Part shown: in pieces, positions 10,076 through 21,602 of the stretch
Layout: the number at the start of each line of letters is the position of its first letter
How positions within the stretch are numbered: position 1 is the first letter of the stretch
Assembly (NCBI GenBank): GCA_961205875.1
Contig: OY540810.1
Location: 930,001-994,000 of the forward strand
Reading direction: 5' to 3'
DNA length: 64,000 nt
Source: Sialis fuliginosa
Lineage: Eukaryota; Arthropoda; Insecta; Megaloptera; Sialidae
Notes under the pieces: model-generated
What the model was told of the DNA's origin: nothing
Databases searched by the model: none
Seen by the model: the letters and a program-made list of their open reading frames with translations, nothing else
Made by a program: the position numbers and the translations under genes

Positions 10076-11040
10076 GTTAAGTAGGTTTTAATTAATTAAT
10101 TTGACCTTGATACGTCAATATCGAATTTAATTAGGTAGGTAGTTCAGTTAGGAGTACCTACCACAATATTTTTTTAAATATAGAGTACAAATATGTGAAA
10201 TTATTTTAGTATTGATTTTTATAATAATAATAATTTTGATAACAATTAAAAATTAAAAAATTAAAGCCCTATATCGCACCTCCCCTTTTTCATTAAAAAA
10301 AATCACTATTTACTTTAAACCCCTTTCCTATTAATTTAATATATTTTGTACACTAAATTCACTAGTATTTTTATTTGTATCTCCACAATATAAGACTTTC
10401 AATAAATATCTACAAAATAAATTAGTATAGTGTAAAACGTAACAACAACAACAAAATTCACAAATTGATTCACTTAATTAATTCACTTGCACATTATAAG
10501 CCTATAATTATAAAAATATCAAAATGTTTATTAAAAAATTATCAACACCTCAAATTAATTAATTAAATCAGATAATCAATATATTCAATGAATAAAATAA
10601 TATACCGCAAAGCACTGTTAAAATTTAAAATTTCGACATATAAAACACGATTCTGTCTATGTGTATTTATAGAAAAAAAACACGTTTTAAGAAATGCAAC
10701 AATGAACACTGTTAAAATTTGTCGACATAAATCCTACCTAGTGTGTATATCTACTTTATAAAGCGAACTGCCCTGATTGACAATGATTTTTGTGACCATA
10801 TCACTTAATTTAGAACCTTGAAATTTGGTATATATATTCCATGGGGGTTTAAAATAACCAACTAGTGTATATATAAAAAAAATCGACACGTTTGTTTAAT
10901 TAAAAATATAGGAAATGCAAGAATGAGTAATAAATATAATAATTGAACAAATATGTATAGCACAGAACACTGTTAGAAGCGGTCGGTGAATAAAAACACT
11001 GTATCCTACCTATGTGTAGTTAAGTAAAGTAGCTAGTAGT
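10076..11040. other. AT-rich interval with a LINE-type tail block
   Basis: No gene. Near 10810-10870 the block TTAGAACCTTGAAATTTGGT...CCAACTAGTG matches 3385-3450. A (CAA)4 tract is near 10440. Confidence 0.4.
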
Positions 11041-11233
11041 TGTTTGTTTGCTACTTTCTGTGAATCGGCTGTGGCACTGACTGCGCTTGGTGTCGACGCG
11101 CTGTTGCCCCAGGAGGCCGCGTCGCGACGGCGATGGGGTAGGGGTACCGCGTACCAAAGTCACCCGACGTGGGGTCACGTAACACCGTCATACATGATCT
11201 TTTACCTGACTGTTCGTTGCGCAGGTAATTGTT
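11041..11233. other. CpG-rich patch, about 190 bp
   Basis: Contrasts sharply with the AT-rich surroundings: GGTGTCGACGCGCTGTTGCC, GCGTCGCGACGGCGATGGGG, GGGGTACCGCGTACC. Both strands are open over 60 codons or more, but the residues (runs of R, P, A) are what GC-rich DNA gives by chance. It ends TTGCGCAG|GTAATT. Could be a transferred repeat piece; function unknown. Confidence 0.3.
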
Positions 11234-12737
11234 TTTGAGATTGTATTTGTAATATTGGGTGACCTTATTGCTTAGATTGAGACAAAAAAATATATATATT
11301 TTTTTCTTAGGGTGTGTAAACATTTTTTTTGCTTTTGTTACGAAATATCTATGTTATAATAAATCACTTAGAATATCTGTAACTTTTGATACGTTGAATT
11401 GAGGGTCATGACTTTATAGACACTTTTGTAGAGAATTTTATCTTCTACAAAATGAAAATTTTTTAAACAGTTATCATGAATCAGTAATACCAACTTTAGT
11501 ACTAAAGAATAATTTCCCCATGTTATTTAAATGGGAAACGGGATCCCTCTTTGCAGCACCTCTTAAAATTGAACTACAGGATAATACTTTGGTGAGGATT
11601 TATTTTAGGTCATAAACTAACATATTTCGTAACGAGAGAAAATGTTAATTTTTTTGATATACTCTATTTAATGTATGTATAATATATACATTATACATAT
11701 GTCTTAGGAACTTACGTAAACACTGTAATGTTTTTGGATATCAAAGAAACAAATAGACATTTACATACGTAAATATCTACCTATAAATATAAATATTATA
11801 CATAAAGTTAAAAGAATTAACTTGCACAATTTGTAGATGAGTTTTTGTTTGATGTGATTTTTTTTCTGTCTTCTCTTTTGAAGTCAGAATTGATGTGATT
11901 TTGTCATGAAAAAAATAATGTTATTTTACATATTTTTTCCAAAATGTACATATTTTTATTTTTATTAAAATATATTACAAAGTTGGTAACTCCGCATTTT
12001 AAACAAATTAATTAGTATTAACAAATATTTTCTTAACGTATCCATGTTAAGGTTTCCGTATGATTTGTTTCTGCCCGTCTGTCTGTTTGTAATAATAATA
12101 TTAATAATAATAATAATTTAAATTTGCTATACGGACGTGTAGATTGATGATCTAAAAGTGTCCCCAATATTTTTATCATTTACCCCATTGAGTGTGTGTA
12201 TGTACGTACAGACACACAGACATCTTTCTGAAAATAGTGTATATAATATACTATAGTGATCTTGAAACATACATACAATTACCTATGTTGAAATTTTTTA
12301 TTTTGATTTTCGGACCGATTACAATAACTTCCAGTTGGGAAGTTAATAAAAAAAAGATGAGGTTAAAATAAACCTTTCGCGGGCCAAGTTGGGCCCGCGT
12401 GATATAATAGTTTGACGACCTCTGTTCTTTATGAACATGTTTTGCAAATTATTAAAAAAATAAAATAGCAGAACTGGTCGTTACTTCTTAAAAATATCAT
12501 TCACTATAGCTAGAATAACTATTTACTTGGCAGCTAAAGAAATTGTGAACATATCTTTAAAAAAACAATAAATATATTTGTAATATTGGTATGTTATGAC
12601 ATATTATGTATAACAGAAATTAAATAAAGCTTTAATATACGTACATACTTTTCTAGCTTTTAAAATTTATAAATAAGTTACATTGAAAAGAAAAATAATC
12701 AATATATCTGTTTAAAATATCACATTAACGAAGATAC
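11234..12737. other. AT-rich interval with small repeats
   Basis: (AAT)n-like tract near 12090-12118, a dyad TGTATAATATATACATTATA at 11676-11695, LINE-like TCTGCCCGTCTGTCTGTTTG at 12070, and a GC hairpin CGCGGGCC/GGCCCGCG (12378-12399) followed by TTTGACGACCTCTG, which resembles the end of a hAT-type element. No gene. Confidence 0.4.
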
Positions 12738-13207
12738 AAGGTACTGGCACCAGTCTTGGATATGACCCCAGTAATGGCTATTCTTTAATTAAATGTACTG
12801 AAATATTTGATTACTACCATTTCTGAATATTAATCTATATACATTTAACTGTCTTACAGCGTGATTTGATCACATGAGGCCAATAGGTGTCAAAATGCTG
12901 GATATTTAAACTAATTATTAGTATAATTTATTTATTAATTATTATATTATCATAGCAACTGCTTTACATTGTTTCAAATTTGACGATTATTTTGTGTCGT
13001 AGTACTTATCATTAGCAAGTGTTCATCACTGCGTGCTCATTACTGGTTTTACTTTATCCATTACTGGAGAAAAAACATAAACAAAATAAAAGGCTATAAT
13101 TAAAAAAAAAAACTATATTTGCGGTTTTTGGTAATTAAATTGATTAAATAAAGAGTTAGTTGTTTTATTAGTAACATGAGTTGATGAGAATTACAAAAAA
13201 GACCTTA
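12738..13207 (+). mobile_element. Family A, near-complete, 3' end lost
   Basis: Starts AAGGTACTGGCACCAGTCTT and then CCAGTAATGGC, TTAATCTATATACATTTAAC, AGCGTGATTTGATCACATG, GTGTCGTAGTACTTATCATT, CCATTACTGGAGAAAAAAC, ATGAGAATTACAAAAAAG. The last 40-60 bases and right terminus are missing. Confidence 0.8.
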
Positions 13208-13234
13208 GCCTAAAAAATCATCGAAAATGTCAAA

Positions 13235-13440
13235 TAAAATTGATAAATTAACAAATAAGTTGAATAATTCATATCACAGATCGGCGCGATCCTACAGACT
13301 CAAACTTTTTTTTAAATATAGCTTACATCATTAACTTTAAGACTATCAAATGCTCTGAGACCCCGTCGAGACCTCCTTCCCATGTTATGAACAAATTAAA
13401 ATTGATAAATCAACAAATAAGTTGATTAGTTAGTATCTCA
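13235..13440 (+). repeat. diverged copies of the 160-bp satellite
   Basis: TTTAAATATAGCTTACATCA, ACTTTAAGACTATCAAATGC and AACAAATAAGTTGAATA match the array at 17559-18094 with many substitutions. About 1.3 units. Confidence 0.65.
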
Positions 13441-13654
13441 GCTAATGCCTTTTCTGGGTTGCTGAATAAGTATTTGTTAGTTAGCAGCTATCAAATAATC
13501 GATTTTTTTACAAATTAACATTGTTTATATTTAGCTATATTTTTTGCTTAATCGAGTTTAACTGATCGACAAAAAATATAAAGATAAAAAAAAAGTTTAC
13601 TCAAAAATTACAGCCTGTACACTGATTTGAACCAAAAAAGTGACTTATGCTCCA

Positions 13655-13740
13655 TTGTACGCCGCTCCATCTGGCCTGGCGCTCCGGGAGGTCGCCCTGG
13701 TTTCCCCCCCCCCCCCCCTAAAGCCGGTACTGACTGGCGT
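13655..13740. other. GC-rich patch with C15
   Basis: CGCTCCATCTGGCCTGGCGC then CGGGAGGTCGCCC, then C15 (13704-13718), then TAAAGCCGGTACTGACTGGC. The right part resembles the CAGTACCGGCTTTAGGGGGG type terminus of a DNA transposon read backwards. No partner end found. Confidence 0.35.
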
Positions 13741-14439
13741 CTTAGTTTTTTTTTCGGATGTTCCATCATGAGAGTCATAGCAATAGCTAATTCTCCTTTC
13801 AATTTATATATAAACTACATTTACGTATTATCTTACATCACATTAATCAATATATATACAAAAATCGAACCCATCTGCAACGTAAAATAAATACGGAGAA
13901 AAATTCTCAGACGCAATAAATTCGGTATAAATAAATTAAACAAAAATAAACAAATACATTAAAAAATTATGCATGTTAACAAGTTGGCATGTAGGAATAG
14001 CGTAATTATACACAGATGGTCTAAAATATAATTTGATAAAACAAACAAGTTTATGACAACAGCTGAGGGGTTTGGCGAGGCGCCAATTCCCTTGATGGAT
14101 TCACAAATCTATTTTGTTTATATTCGATTTATTGGGAATAATATCCAATCATTTACTTTCAACGCGAGTCTTATCTTGAACGTTTTTTCTTATTCCAAAA
14201 AAAATCTAATATCTGGTATATTATAAACGAGCTAGCAAAATTTGCTAGCTAGCAAGTTCTTTCAAATGTGGTTTTAATTCTGTGATAGTATCTATGGATT
14301 CGCCAGTATCGTCGCTAACTTATTAACACCCGTGTAAATTGTTAAAAAATAAAGCCTATTTACCTTATGTTTTGGTTATTTTAAGCTTCAAGGGAGTAAA
14401 TGTGTAAAAAAATAATTTTTGGTCTCTTTTTTGTTCCAA
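13741..14439. other. AT-rich interval, no gene
   Basis: Nothing beyond short dyads such as AAATTTGCTAGCTAGCAAG near 14237. Confidence 0.4.
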
Positions 14440-14960
14440 ATAATACACAAGTACTAAACAAGTAGCCTATGTCCTTCCTCAGGATTTAAGCTATCTCCCT
14501 GCCAAATTTCATGAAGATCGGTTCAGCAGTTTAGCCGTGAAAAGTTAACAAACAAAATATTAGTATAGAATACTTGATTTGCCAAAATTCACATTCCAAA
14601 TAAAACACAGGTAGCCTATGTTCTTCCTCAGGGCTTAAGCTATCTTCCTGCCAAATTGCATCAAGATCGGTTCAGCAGTTTAGCCATGAAAAGCTAACAA
14701 ACAAGACAGACATAATTACTTTCGCATTTGTAATATTAGTATATAATACTTTATTTGCCAAAATTCGCATTCAAAATAATAAACAAGTAGTCTATGTTCT
14801 TCCTCAGGATTTAAGCTATTTCCCTGCCAAATTTCATCAAGATCGGTTCAGCAGTTTAGCCATGAAAAGCTAACAAACAGATATAGTTACTTTCGCATTT
14901 ATAATATTAGTATAGAATACTTGATTTGCCAAAATTCGCATTCGAAATAATACACAAGTT
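14440..14960 (+). repeat. three tandem SINE/LINE-type tails
   Basis: Core units start GTAGCCTATG (14462, 14611) and GTAGTCTATG (14787), each with TTCCTCAGG, AAGATCGGTTCAGCAGTTTA, then (units 2-3) TTACTTTCGCATTTGTAATA and ATTAGTATAGAATACTTGAT. Spacings are 149 and 176 bases because unit 1 lacks the TTTCGCA segment. Confidence 0.8.
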
Positions 14961-15236
14961 GGATCAAATGTATAATTTTATCAGAATAAATCTAGTTAAT
15001 CACTTAACGCATCTAAAGTTTAATGAAATTTAGGTAAAGCTTGTTAAATGTAGATTGTAAACAACTGTTACACATGCATATTAATCTGCAATTGCTAAAT
15101 CTTGCGTCGTGTAACAATTCAGCATATAAATAATCCTATACAAGACTAGCTTTGCTGAACTTCTTGCCAATAACTATTTTTAACTTTCCAAAAATATTTG
15201 TTAGCATTAGATAGCAGATAGATCTACCTTTACTCA
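14961..15236. other. AT-rich spacer
   Basis: No gene and no repeat recognised. Confidence 0.3.
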
Positions 15237-15590
15237 CTACATTTTGTTACAAATATTTATGATTTTTGCTTCCTCGCAATATCGAAGATACGAGAAGCTT
15301 TGTGATCGTTTAAAAAAAATGTTCTCCGATTTCAAAATTTTAAATTGATTTATCCGTTTCACGTCAACGCAACACTTTTCGTTCCGTGTCTGTCTGTCTG
15401 TGTGTCCGTCCGTCTGTCTGTCCCCTGAATCATTGTCACACGCATAACTCATGAACCACTGAACCGATGTTGTTGAAACTTGGTCGGATGTGTGTAATGG
15501 GGAGGGGTGACACCCCAAAATATTTATTTTTTCAAGATATCTCAAGAACGACACATGTTACGTGAAAATTTTATAGAATATTTAATTTAT
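15237..15590 (+). repeat. Family C, 5' part
   Basis: GCTTCCTCGCAATATCGAAG, ACGAGAAGCTTTGTGATCG, a GTCTGTCTGTGTGTCCGTCC tract, TCATGAACCACTGAACCGAT, TTGTTGAAACTTGGTCGGAT, CAAGATATCTCAAGAACGAC. The complete version is at 31939-32717. Confidence 0.75.
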
Positions 15591-16025
15591 TAATTAACTA
15601 ATAGTTTAAGAATAAGCTTCAAATTTACAAAAAAAAATTATTAGTTAATCGTTGTTATTATAGTATCAACACATTAAACATAATAATGGTATACAATTTT
15701 AAAGAATTAAAATGCTGAAGTCTAAATATAATAATTACTAGCCAAGTTTATTTTTTTCATCAAGATTCTTAACATTCTTTTAGCAATACGTATTTTTTCA
15801 CTTACATTTGTTAGTTTTCATAGATTTACGTCATAGATTAATACATATTCGTGAGTAAAAACTGAAATTTACTTCATATTTTCAAAAGTTTATTTGCACT
15901 TTTGTTATGACGTGAAAATTATTTAAATCTATGATTTCATAAAGACTGTATTGTATAAAATTACTTTCAAACTAATCCAAGTCAAATTAATTAATGAATT
16001 ATTATTTTGGTTTTAATAACTCAAG
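15591..16025. other. AT-rich interval, no gene
   Basis: Only short inverted pieces (ATAGATTTACGTCATAGATT) seen. Confidence 0.35.
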
Positions 16026-16033
16026 TTTAAATG

Positions 16034-16462
16034 CAGTGGCGTAGATAGGGGGGGGGATCAAGGGGATCAATCCCCCCCCATGAGTCTACGAAAATTATAA
16101 GTTGATCAAAAGAATTTATAATAATAAACTCAAAGACATTTTTTTAAACTCTTCTACATAGTATGAACAAAATCAACTTTTTTTAAAATGCAATAGTTAG
16201 TACGAAAAAAGTCTAATAGAATTTTATTTTCAGTTTTTTTGTTGGTTTTAAAAAGGCAAATTAATTTTTTTAAACGTTTTTTTAATATTTTTTATTATAC
16301 ATACATGAAATGTACTGTATAATAAAGTATAGTAACTATGAAAAAAATCGAACTTGAGATTTTAACGGAATTACACGTATTGAGTGTCCCTGAACCAAAA
16401 ATATGAGATTAAATACTAAGTCATATCCCCCCCCCCATCGCAAAAAGCTATCTACGCCACTG
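16034..16462 (+). mobile_element. hAT-like non-autonomous element, Family F
   Basis: 429 bp. Ends CAGTGGCGTAGATAG and CTATCTACGCCACTG are 15-bp inverted repeats. The flanks are an exact 8-bp duplication, TTTAAATG (16026-16033 and 16463-16470), the hAT length. G9 and C8-C10 runs sit just inside both ends. No coding capacity. Confidence 0.85.
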
Positions 16463-16470
16463 TTTAAATG

Positions 16471-16738
16471 CATTACATTGGCATTGTTTATTTTTATCAA
16501 TGTGCTTTTACTGATTAGTCCTCGGTCTCGGCTTTAAATTTTGAAATAAAAAATACTCCTCTGAAACTTCGTGAGTGAATTCATTTTGGCGTAACCTACA
16601 CCTTTTTATCTTCGAAAATTCTGAGAATTGGGGCGTTTTTTTATGTGGCATTTTTAGGGCGTAGGTCAGGGCAAAAGTCCCTAGATTTTTGTAGGCCAGT
16701 ATACCCATAACATTTATTTAGCAATTGTGCAAGGTTAT
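16471..16738. other. unique segment, no supported gene
   Basis: The minus strand is open for 66 codons (16508-16708) from an ATG, but nothing in the residues suggests a family. Confidence 0.2.
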
Positions 16739-16900
16739 ACAAATCTTGAGGCTTCTACTGTGATTTTGATATGCATCTTGGCTTCTGAAGATGTCCACTG
16801 CAATGTGTGACGTAACGTTTGCCAATAACACGACCAAATTGACGCGGCGTACACCCAGAAGCCAAGATCCATATCAAGATTACCGCAGAAGACTTGTATA
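16739..16900 (+). repeat. Family B complete hairpin
   Basis: Left arm (16739-16787) and right arm (16857-16900) are complementary over about 45 bases: ATATGCATCTTGGCTTCTG faces CAGAAGCCAAGATCCATAT. Between them lie CTGAAGA (16785-16791) and the GTCCACTGCAATGTGTGAC stem. In this copy the GAAAC of other copies reads GTAAC. Confidence 0.75.
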
Positions 16901-17558
16901 ATTAACATATGCAAAAAAAATCTGAATAACTTTTTGTAGGACCTAATATGAATGACTAAAGTATTGCATCTTTTAATTAGTGAACGTCTAAATATACTTT
17001 TGCATTTATGTTTACGTGTATAATGAAATTCGGCGAAATCTAAGACGAAAAATACTCAATCAGTGGTATTAATTTTAGCTGTGAGTAGTCAAATAATTCC
17101 ATCTGGACTTACTGACGCTTTCACTACCACGTATAATCTGCATTTCGGGTCTAAATTTAGCCCCTCGCTCAAGGTTTGCACGTTGTAGGTGTTGGGATGT
17201 GTTTAGTTACACACAGACACACACACACACACATCTTGTTAGTCCCGGGATCCTGATTAATAAATTATTGATACCTGGTTCTTTTACAAAACAAAAAATA
17301 TCTGCCTTGGGAACCGCGGGATTTTCTTATACCTAACCTAACAGTGAATTGTATACGTGATTCTTTGTTTAAACATTTCTGACAAACTAACAAGATAGAA
17401 CAAAATGAATAATATTTAACGTAATAACTGAAAACGGATGTTTACTCTTGTAAATTTTTGGATTTTTGAATTATTTTTGAAATAAGAAAAAAATGTTTTA
17501 GATACAAAACGTCGAGTATGATATTATCTATAATTTATTTCCCATACATTTAATATAT
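16901..17558. other. interval with a (CA)n tract
   Basis: ACACACAGACACACACACAC near 17210-17232. AT-rich otherwise. No gene. Confidence 0.4.
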
Positions 17559-18094
17559 TAAATATAGCTTACACCATTATCTTTAAGACTATCTAATGCC
17601 CGAAGACCTTCGAGACCGCCTTCGGCTATTATTAAGAAATTTAAATTGAAAATTTAACAAATAAGTTGAATAGTTAATATGTCAGCTTATCGCGATCGAG
17701 GAGACTCCAGTTTTTTTTTTTAAATATAGCTTACACTATTATCTTTAAGACTATCTAATGCCCGAAGACCTTCGCAACCTCCTTCGGCTATTATTAAGAA
17801 ATTTAAATTGAAAATTTAACAAATAAGTTGAATAGTTAATATGTCAGCTTGGCGCGATCGAGGAGACTCCAGTTTTTTTTTAAATATAGCTTACACCATT
17901 ATCTTTAAGACTATCTAATGCCCGAAGACCTTCGAAACTGCCTTCGGCTATTATTAAGAAATTTAAATTGAAAATTTAACAAATAAGTTGAATAGTTAAT
18001 ATGTCAGCTTGGCGCGATCGAGGAGACTCCAGTTTTTTTTTAAATATAGCTTACACTATTATCTTTAAGACTATCTAATGCTCGAAGACCTTAT
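17559..18094 (+). repeat. 160-bp satellite, 3.3 units
   Basis: Units start TAAATATAGCTTACAC at 17560, 17721, 17881 and 18041, so the period is 160-161. Each has AAGACTATCTAATGCCCGAA, CCTTCGGCTATTATTAAG, CAAATAAGTTGAATAGTTAA and GCGCGATCGAGGAGACTCC. Units are about 95% alike. Confidence 0.92.
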
Positions 18095-18195
18095 AAAAAT
18101 TAAATGGTTAACCAATTCCAGGCAATTTATTTAAATTGTTGAATAAATAACTAACTACTAGGAAGCACTGTGCATTTACTTGGCAGATGTTTTTT
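18095..18195 (+). repeat. Family C, 3' end
   Basis: GGTTAACCAATTCCAGGCAA ... GGAAGCACTGTGCATTTACT, TGGCAGATG. Joined directly to the satellite. Confidence 0.65.
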
Positions 18196-18785
18196 TTACC
18201 TTTGTTAAATATGTTTTTTCTACTATTTCTAACTGGATTTACCGATTGGCCCATATATACCTATCTACATATAAAACATTTGATTCTGCAAGAGTGTACT
18301 GTTTACGTAACTAGGCCACTATGATCGTCCTTAACCCTTGAATCACCCACTTTTAGTTTTATGTTTACGGTATTGAGTAACAGCCAGGTTAAATGTGTTA
18401 TGTTTATTTATTTTTAAAACTGTTCTCTACGTATCAGAACTCTATTTAGAAACACATCGGTGTTGATTTCTTCTATGACTGTTGTGGTATAATAGAAATA
18501 TATTTAGTAGCCATTGTGGTGAAATTATTCCCGCCAAAATAGAAAATAATTAAGTCAAAATTAAATGTATTATGGAAATAATAAAAAAAAATGCATTGAT
18601 TAAAAACGATTAATGTCTTTTATATTTACAATTAGATGTATACTTATGGGCTTCGTGACTGTTTCCTGCCCTGATTGCCCCAGGGCACTTCCCGATCCCC
18701 CCAGTCATCCATGTCTGGTAGTGGCATAGTGACGTAAAAAAAAATTAGATGTATAAACGGTTTAAATCTGAAATTTTAAAAATTA
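18196..18785. other. interval without recognisable features
   Basis: A GC patch at 18655-18730 (CCCTGATTGCCCCAGGGCAC) is flanked by the AAATTAGATGTATA motif on both sides; otherwise AT-rich. Confidence 0.3.
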
Positions 18786-19700
18786 CATCTAGAAATTACT
18801 AAAAAAAACATCTGCCAAGTAAATACACAGTGCTTCCTCGTGCTAAATTCAATTATTGAACAATTAAATAAAAACCAATGGTGTTCAGATGAACTTACAA
18901 TTTTATTTAAAAATTTAATTCGAATTTTTTCTTAATACACTCCTGATTATTCATTCGTATATTTTTAATTTTTTGACGATAAATAAAAAAAAAATTCTGG
19001 TCAAAATGACATTTAATATGTCAAAGTCAATAGCAATTATAAAAAACAAATGACGATTTTTGAAACTATGTATATATAAATTGAAATAAATCTTTGTAAG
19101 GGAATGTTTTACAGCAAAACTTGTGTTTACCTATATTATAGAAAATTTAATGTTCTATAAAAAAAATATTTTGGGGGACCGTCCTCAAGCCAGACCCAAC
19201 CATCCAACCAAGTTTTATCAATATCAGTTCAGTGGTTCATAAGTTATTCATGTGAAAAGGATTCACGGGACAGACAGACACGGAACGAAAAGTTTGACCT
19301 AAAAAAATCGAAGAACATTTTTTATCTCATTTTAAAACGATCACAAAGCTTCTCGTATCTTTAATATGGCGAGGATGTAATATTTTTTCTTCGTAAGTAT
19401 ATAAATTTAAATAACAAATAACCTAATAATGCCCCCCCCCCCTCCTTCTTATTGAAAAATCTATAGATATCTATTATTTCGTTTACGTAACACGGAACGA
19501 AAAGTTTGACCTAAAAAAATCGAAGAACATTTTTTATCTCATTTTAAAACGATCACAAAGCTTCTCGTATCTTTAATATGGCGAGGAAGCAATTTTTTTT
19601 TCGTAAGCATATAAATTTAAATAACAGATAACCTAATAATGCCCCCCCCCCCCTCCTTATTGAAAAATATATACGTATTATTTCGTTTACGTAAATGATT
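18786..19700 (-). repeat. Family C, near full length, with tandem duplication of its start
   Basis: Reversed Family C: CATCTGCCAAGTAAATACAC (18800) through TCACAAAGCTTCTCGTATCT (19345) and GCGAGGA. The 212-bp piece 19279-19490 is repeated at 19491-19700, both copies with C11-C12 runs. Confidence 0.75.
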
Positions 19701-20022
19701 CTGGTATGAGCTAGAAAAAACAAAATGACGTGGAAAAGGATTAAAAGTCTAAGAATGTTCTTGTATAAGTCAAGTAAAATTGATATTACTATGTTGACCC
19801 ACTGACACAATTGTGTAAAAAATTTAAAAATATACCTTCAGTAAGAACAGGTCAAAAACTATCACATTAAAATTCCATAATTTCTATTTCAAAATAAAGA
19901 ATTACAAATATTTTTTTCACGGTAAAGTGTGTAGTTATTTTTATAAACGAAATTGCAAGTCACTTTAATTTTTTTTAAAGTTTATATTAAATTAAACTAT
20001 AACCTTATATTTGGTTTATGTT
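19701..20022. other. AT-rich spacer
   Basis: Nothing recognised. Confidence 0.3.
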
Positions 20023-21158
20023 TTTTCTCCAGTAATGGATAAAGTTGAACCAGTAATGAGATGGACACTTGCTAATGATAGGTACTACGACAAAAAAGAT
20101 ATAAAAGAAATAATCGTCAATTTGAAACAATGCGTGAAACTTTAATAAGAGAAGCATATTTTGTCAATCCTCCCCCTCCTATTAACAAAAAAAAACTAGT
20201 TATGAAACACCTTAAATTCAAGCTTTTACTTTTTTAAATTCTTATATAAATATTTATATAGTGACTAAATGATTCTACGTCTTATTTTCTTGTATTTTAG
20301 TCGATATTTGTATGGCGAGTTGAAGTTCACTGCAGGAAATTTCACTAAAAAATTTCGAATTTTTGATTTCGTTAAAAGTATGTTTATTGTATAGAAAATG
20401 ACGTGAAAAGTTGTTTGTTTCAAACCGCAGGTCTGTATCTCAAACCGTTCTCGAAATATAGCCTCTCAAAGTTTTAGTTTTTTCAAATTTTTGGAGAAAA
20501 AAGGCCATAACTTTTGAACGCGTGGTCGGAATTGATTTTAGTTGACGGATTTGAAATCAGCGTGTCAAAATCTATATAATGACATGTATAATACTTTAAA
20601 ATCCGACAAAAAAATTTTGGTCAAAAATCGACAATTTTTTAAGGTATACCCCTTTGAATTTTTTCGATTTTTCGCGAAATTTTTTTTTTCGAGTTTTAAG
20701 GTATTATACATGTCATTATATAGATTTTGACACGCTGATTCCAAATCCGTCAACTAAAATCAATTCCGACTACACGTTCAAAAGTTAGAGCCATTTTTCT
20801 TCAAAATTTTGAAAAAACTGAAACTTTGAGAGGCTATATCTCGAGAACGGTTTAAGATACAGACCTGCGGTTTGAAACAAACAACTTTTCACGTCATTTT
20901 CTATACAATAAACATACTTTTAACGAAATTAAAAATTCGAAATTTTTTAACTGCAGTGAACTTCAACTCGTCATACAAATATCGACTAAAATAAATGGCC
21001 TCATGTCATCAAATCACGCTGTAAGACAGTTAAATGTATATAGATTAATATTTAGAAATGGTAGTAATCAAATATCAACACATATTTCTAATTCAGTACA
21101 TTTAATTAAAAATTTTCCATTACTGGGGTCATATCCAAGACTGGTGCCACTACCTTAC
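20023..21158 (-). mobile_element. Family A copy interrupted by the large hairpin
   Basis: Outer parts 20023-20128 (TTCTCCAGTAATGGATAAAG, ATGGACACTTGCTAATGATA, GTCAATTTGAAACAATG) and 20996-21158 (GCCTCATGTCATCAAATCAC, TCCAAGACTGGTGCCACTAC) are reverse-sense Family A. About 115 bases of Family A normally between them are absent, replaced by the hairpin. Confidence 0.75.
20129..20995. mobile_element. long hairpin element, copy 1
   Basis: From about 20290 to 20995 the sequence is a near-continuous palindrome: arms of roughly 330-350 bases with a ~35-base loop centred near 20655 (AAGGTATACCCCTTTGAATT). Landmarks on the left (TGTTTCAAACCGCAGGTCTG, TAGTTGACGGATTTGAAATC) recur reversed on the right. 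A 160-base lead (AAGCATATTTTGTCAATCCT) is shared with copy 2. The 62-codon frames on both strands are the two faces of the hairpin and not genes. Confidence 0.88.
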
Positions 21159-21162
21159 TAAT

Positions 21163-21230
21163 ATTATAAATGCGAAAGTGTGTCCGTCTGTCTGTCTGTC
21201 TGTTACCTTCTCACGACTGTGCTGAATTAT
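21163..21230 (+). repeat. LINE/SINE-type end
   Basis: TACTAATATTATAAATGCGA followed by AAGTGTGTCCGTCTGTCTGT. Common insect retroelement terminus. Confidence 0.55.
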
Positions 21231-21602
21231 TTTATGTAAAAAGGACTTTACAAAATCTTTAAATAAATATTAGTAATTTTACAAAATATAGTAAAATAAT
21301 TTTTCACAAAGATTTCGTTATTTGTGTCCAAAATAACACATTACAAATACGTATTTTTACATCAAGGTAAATACGATGTTTTTTATGACCAGTTATTTTT
21401 AAAATACTTGCCACATTTGATAATTACTTTGATTTAATTGAAAATAATTTTTTAATATTTTTAGATATGCCATTTTGAGGGTAACTATATAATTTTTAAT
21501 AAGAACATTTTGTTCAAAATTTTAACATCTTTAAGATTTATATATTATGTTTTATCCTAAACAATCCTAAAAAATTCTCTAACGACTGGACTAATTGTAA
21601 AT
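21231..21602. other. AT-rich interval, no gene
   Basis: Nothing recognised. Confidence 0.35.

Noticed and set aside
11044-11323. Arg/Ala/Pro-rich frames on both strands
   Set aside because: Expected by chance in a CpG-rich patch lacking stop codons; no domain is visible.
13608-13890. Pro/Gly-rich collagen-like peptide (PGAPGGRPGFPPPPP)
   Set aside because: Produced by a GC-rich patch and a C15 run that resembles a transposon end; both strands are open equally, and nothing extends it.
20542-20753. Matching 62-codon frames on both strands (also at 44096-44307)
   Set aside because: Both frames are the two arms of one palindrome read in each direction; the identical residues follow from the inverted repeat and not from coding selection.
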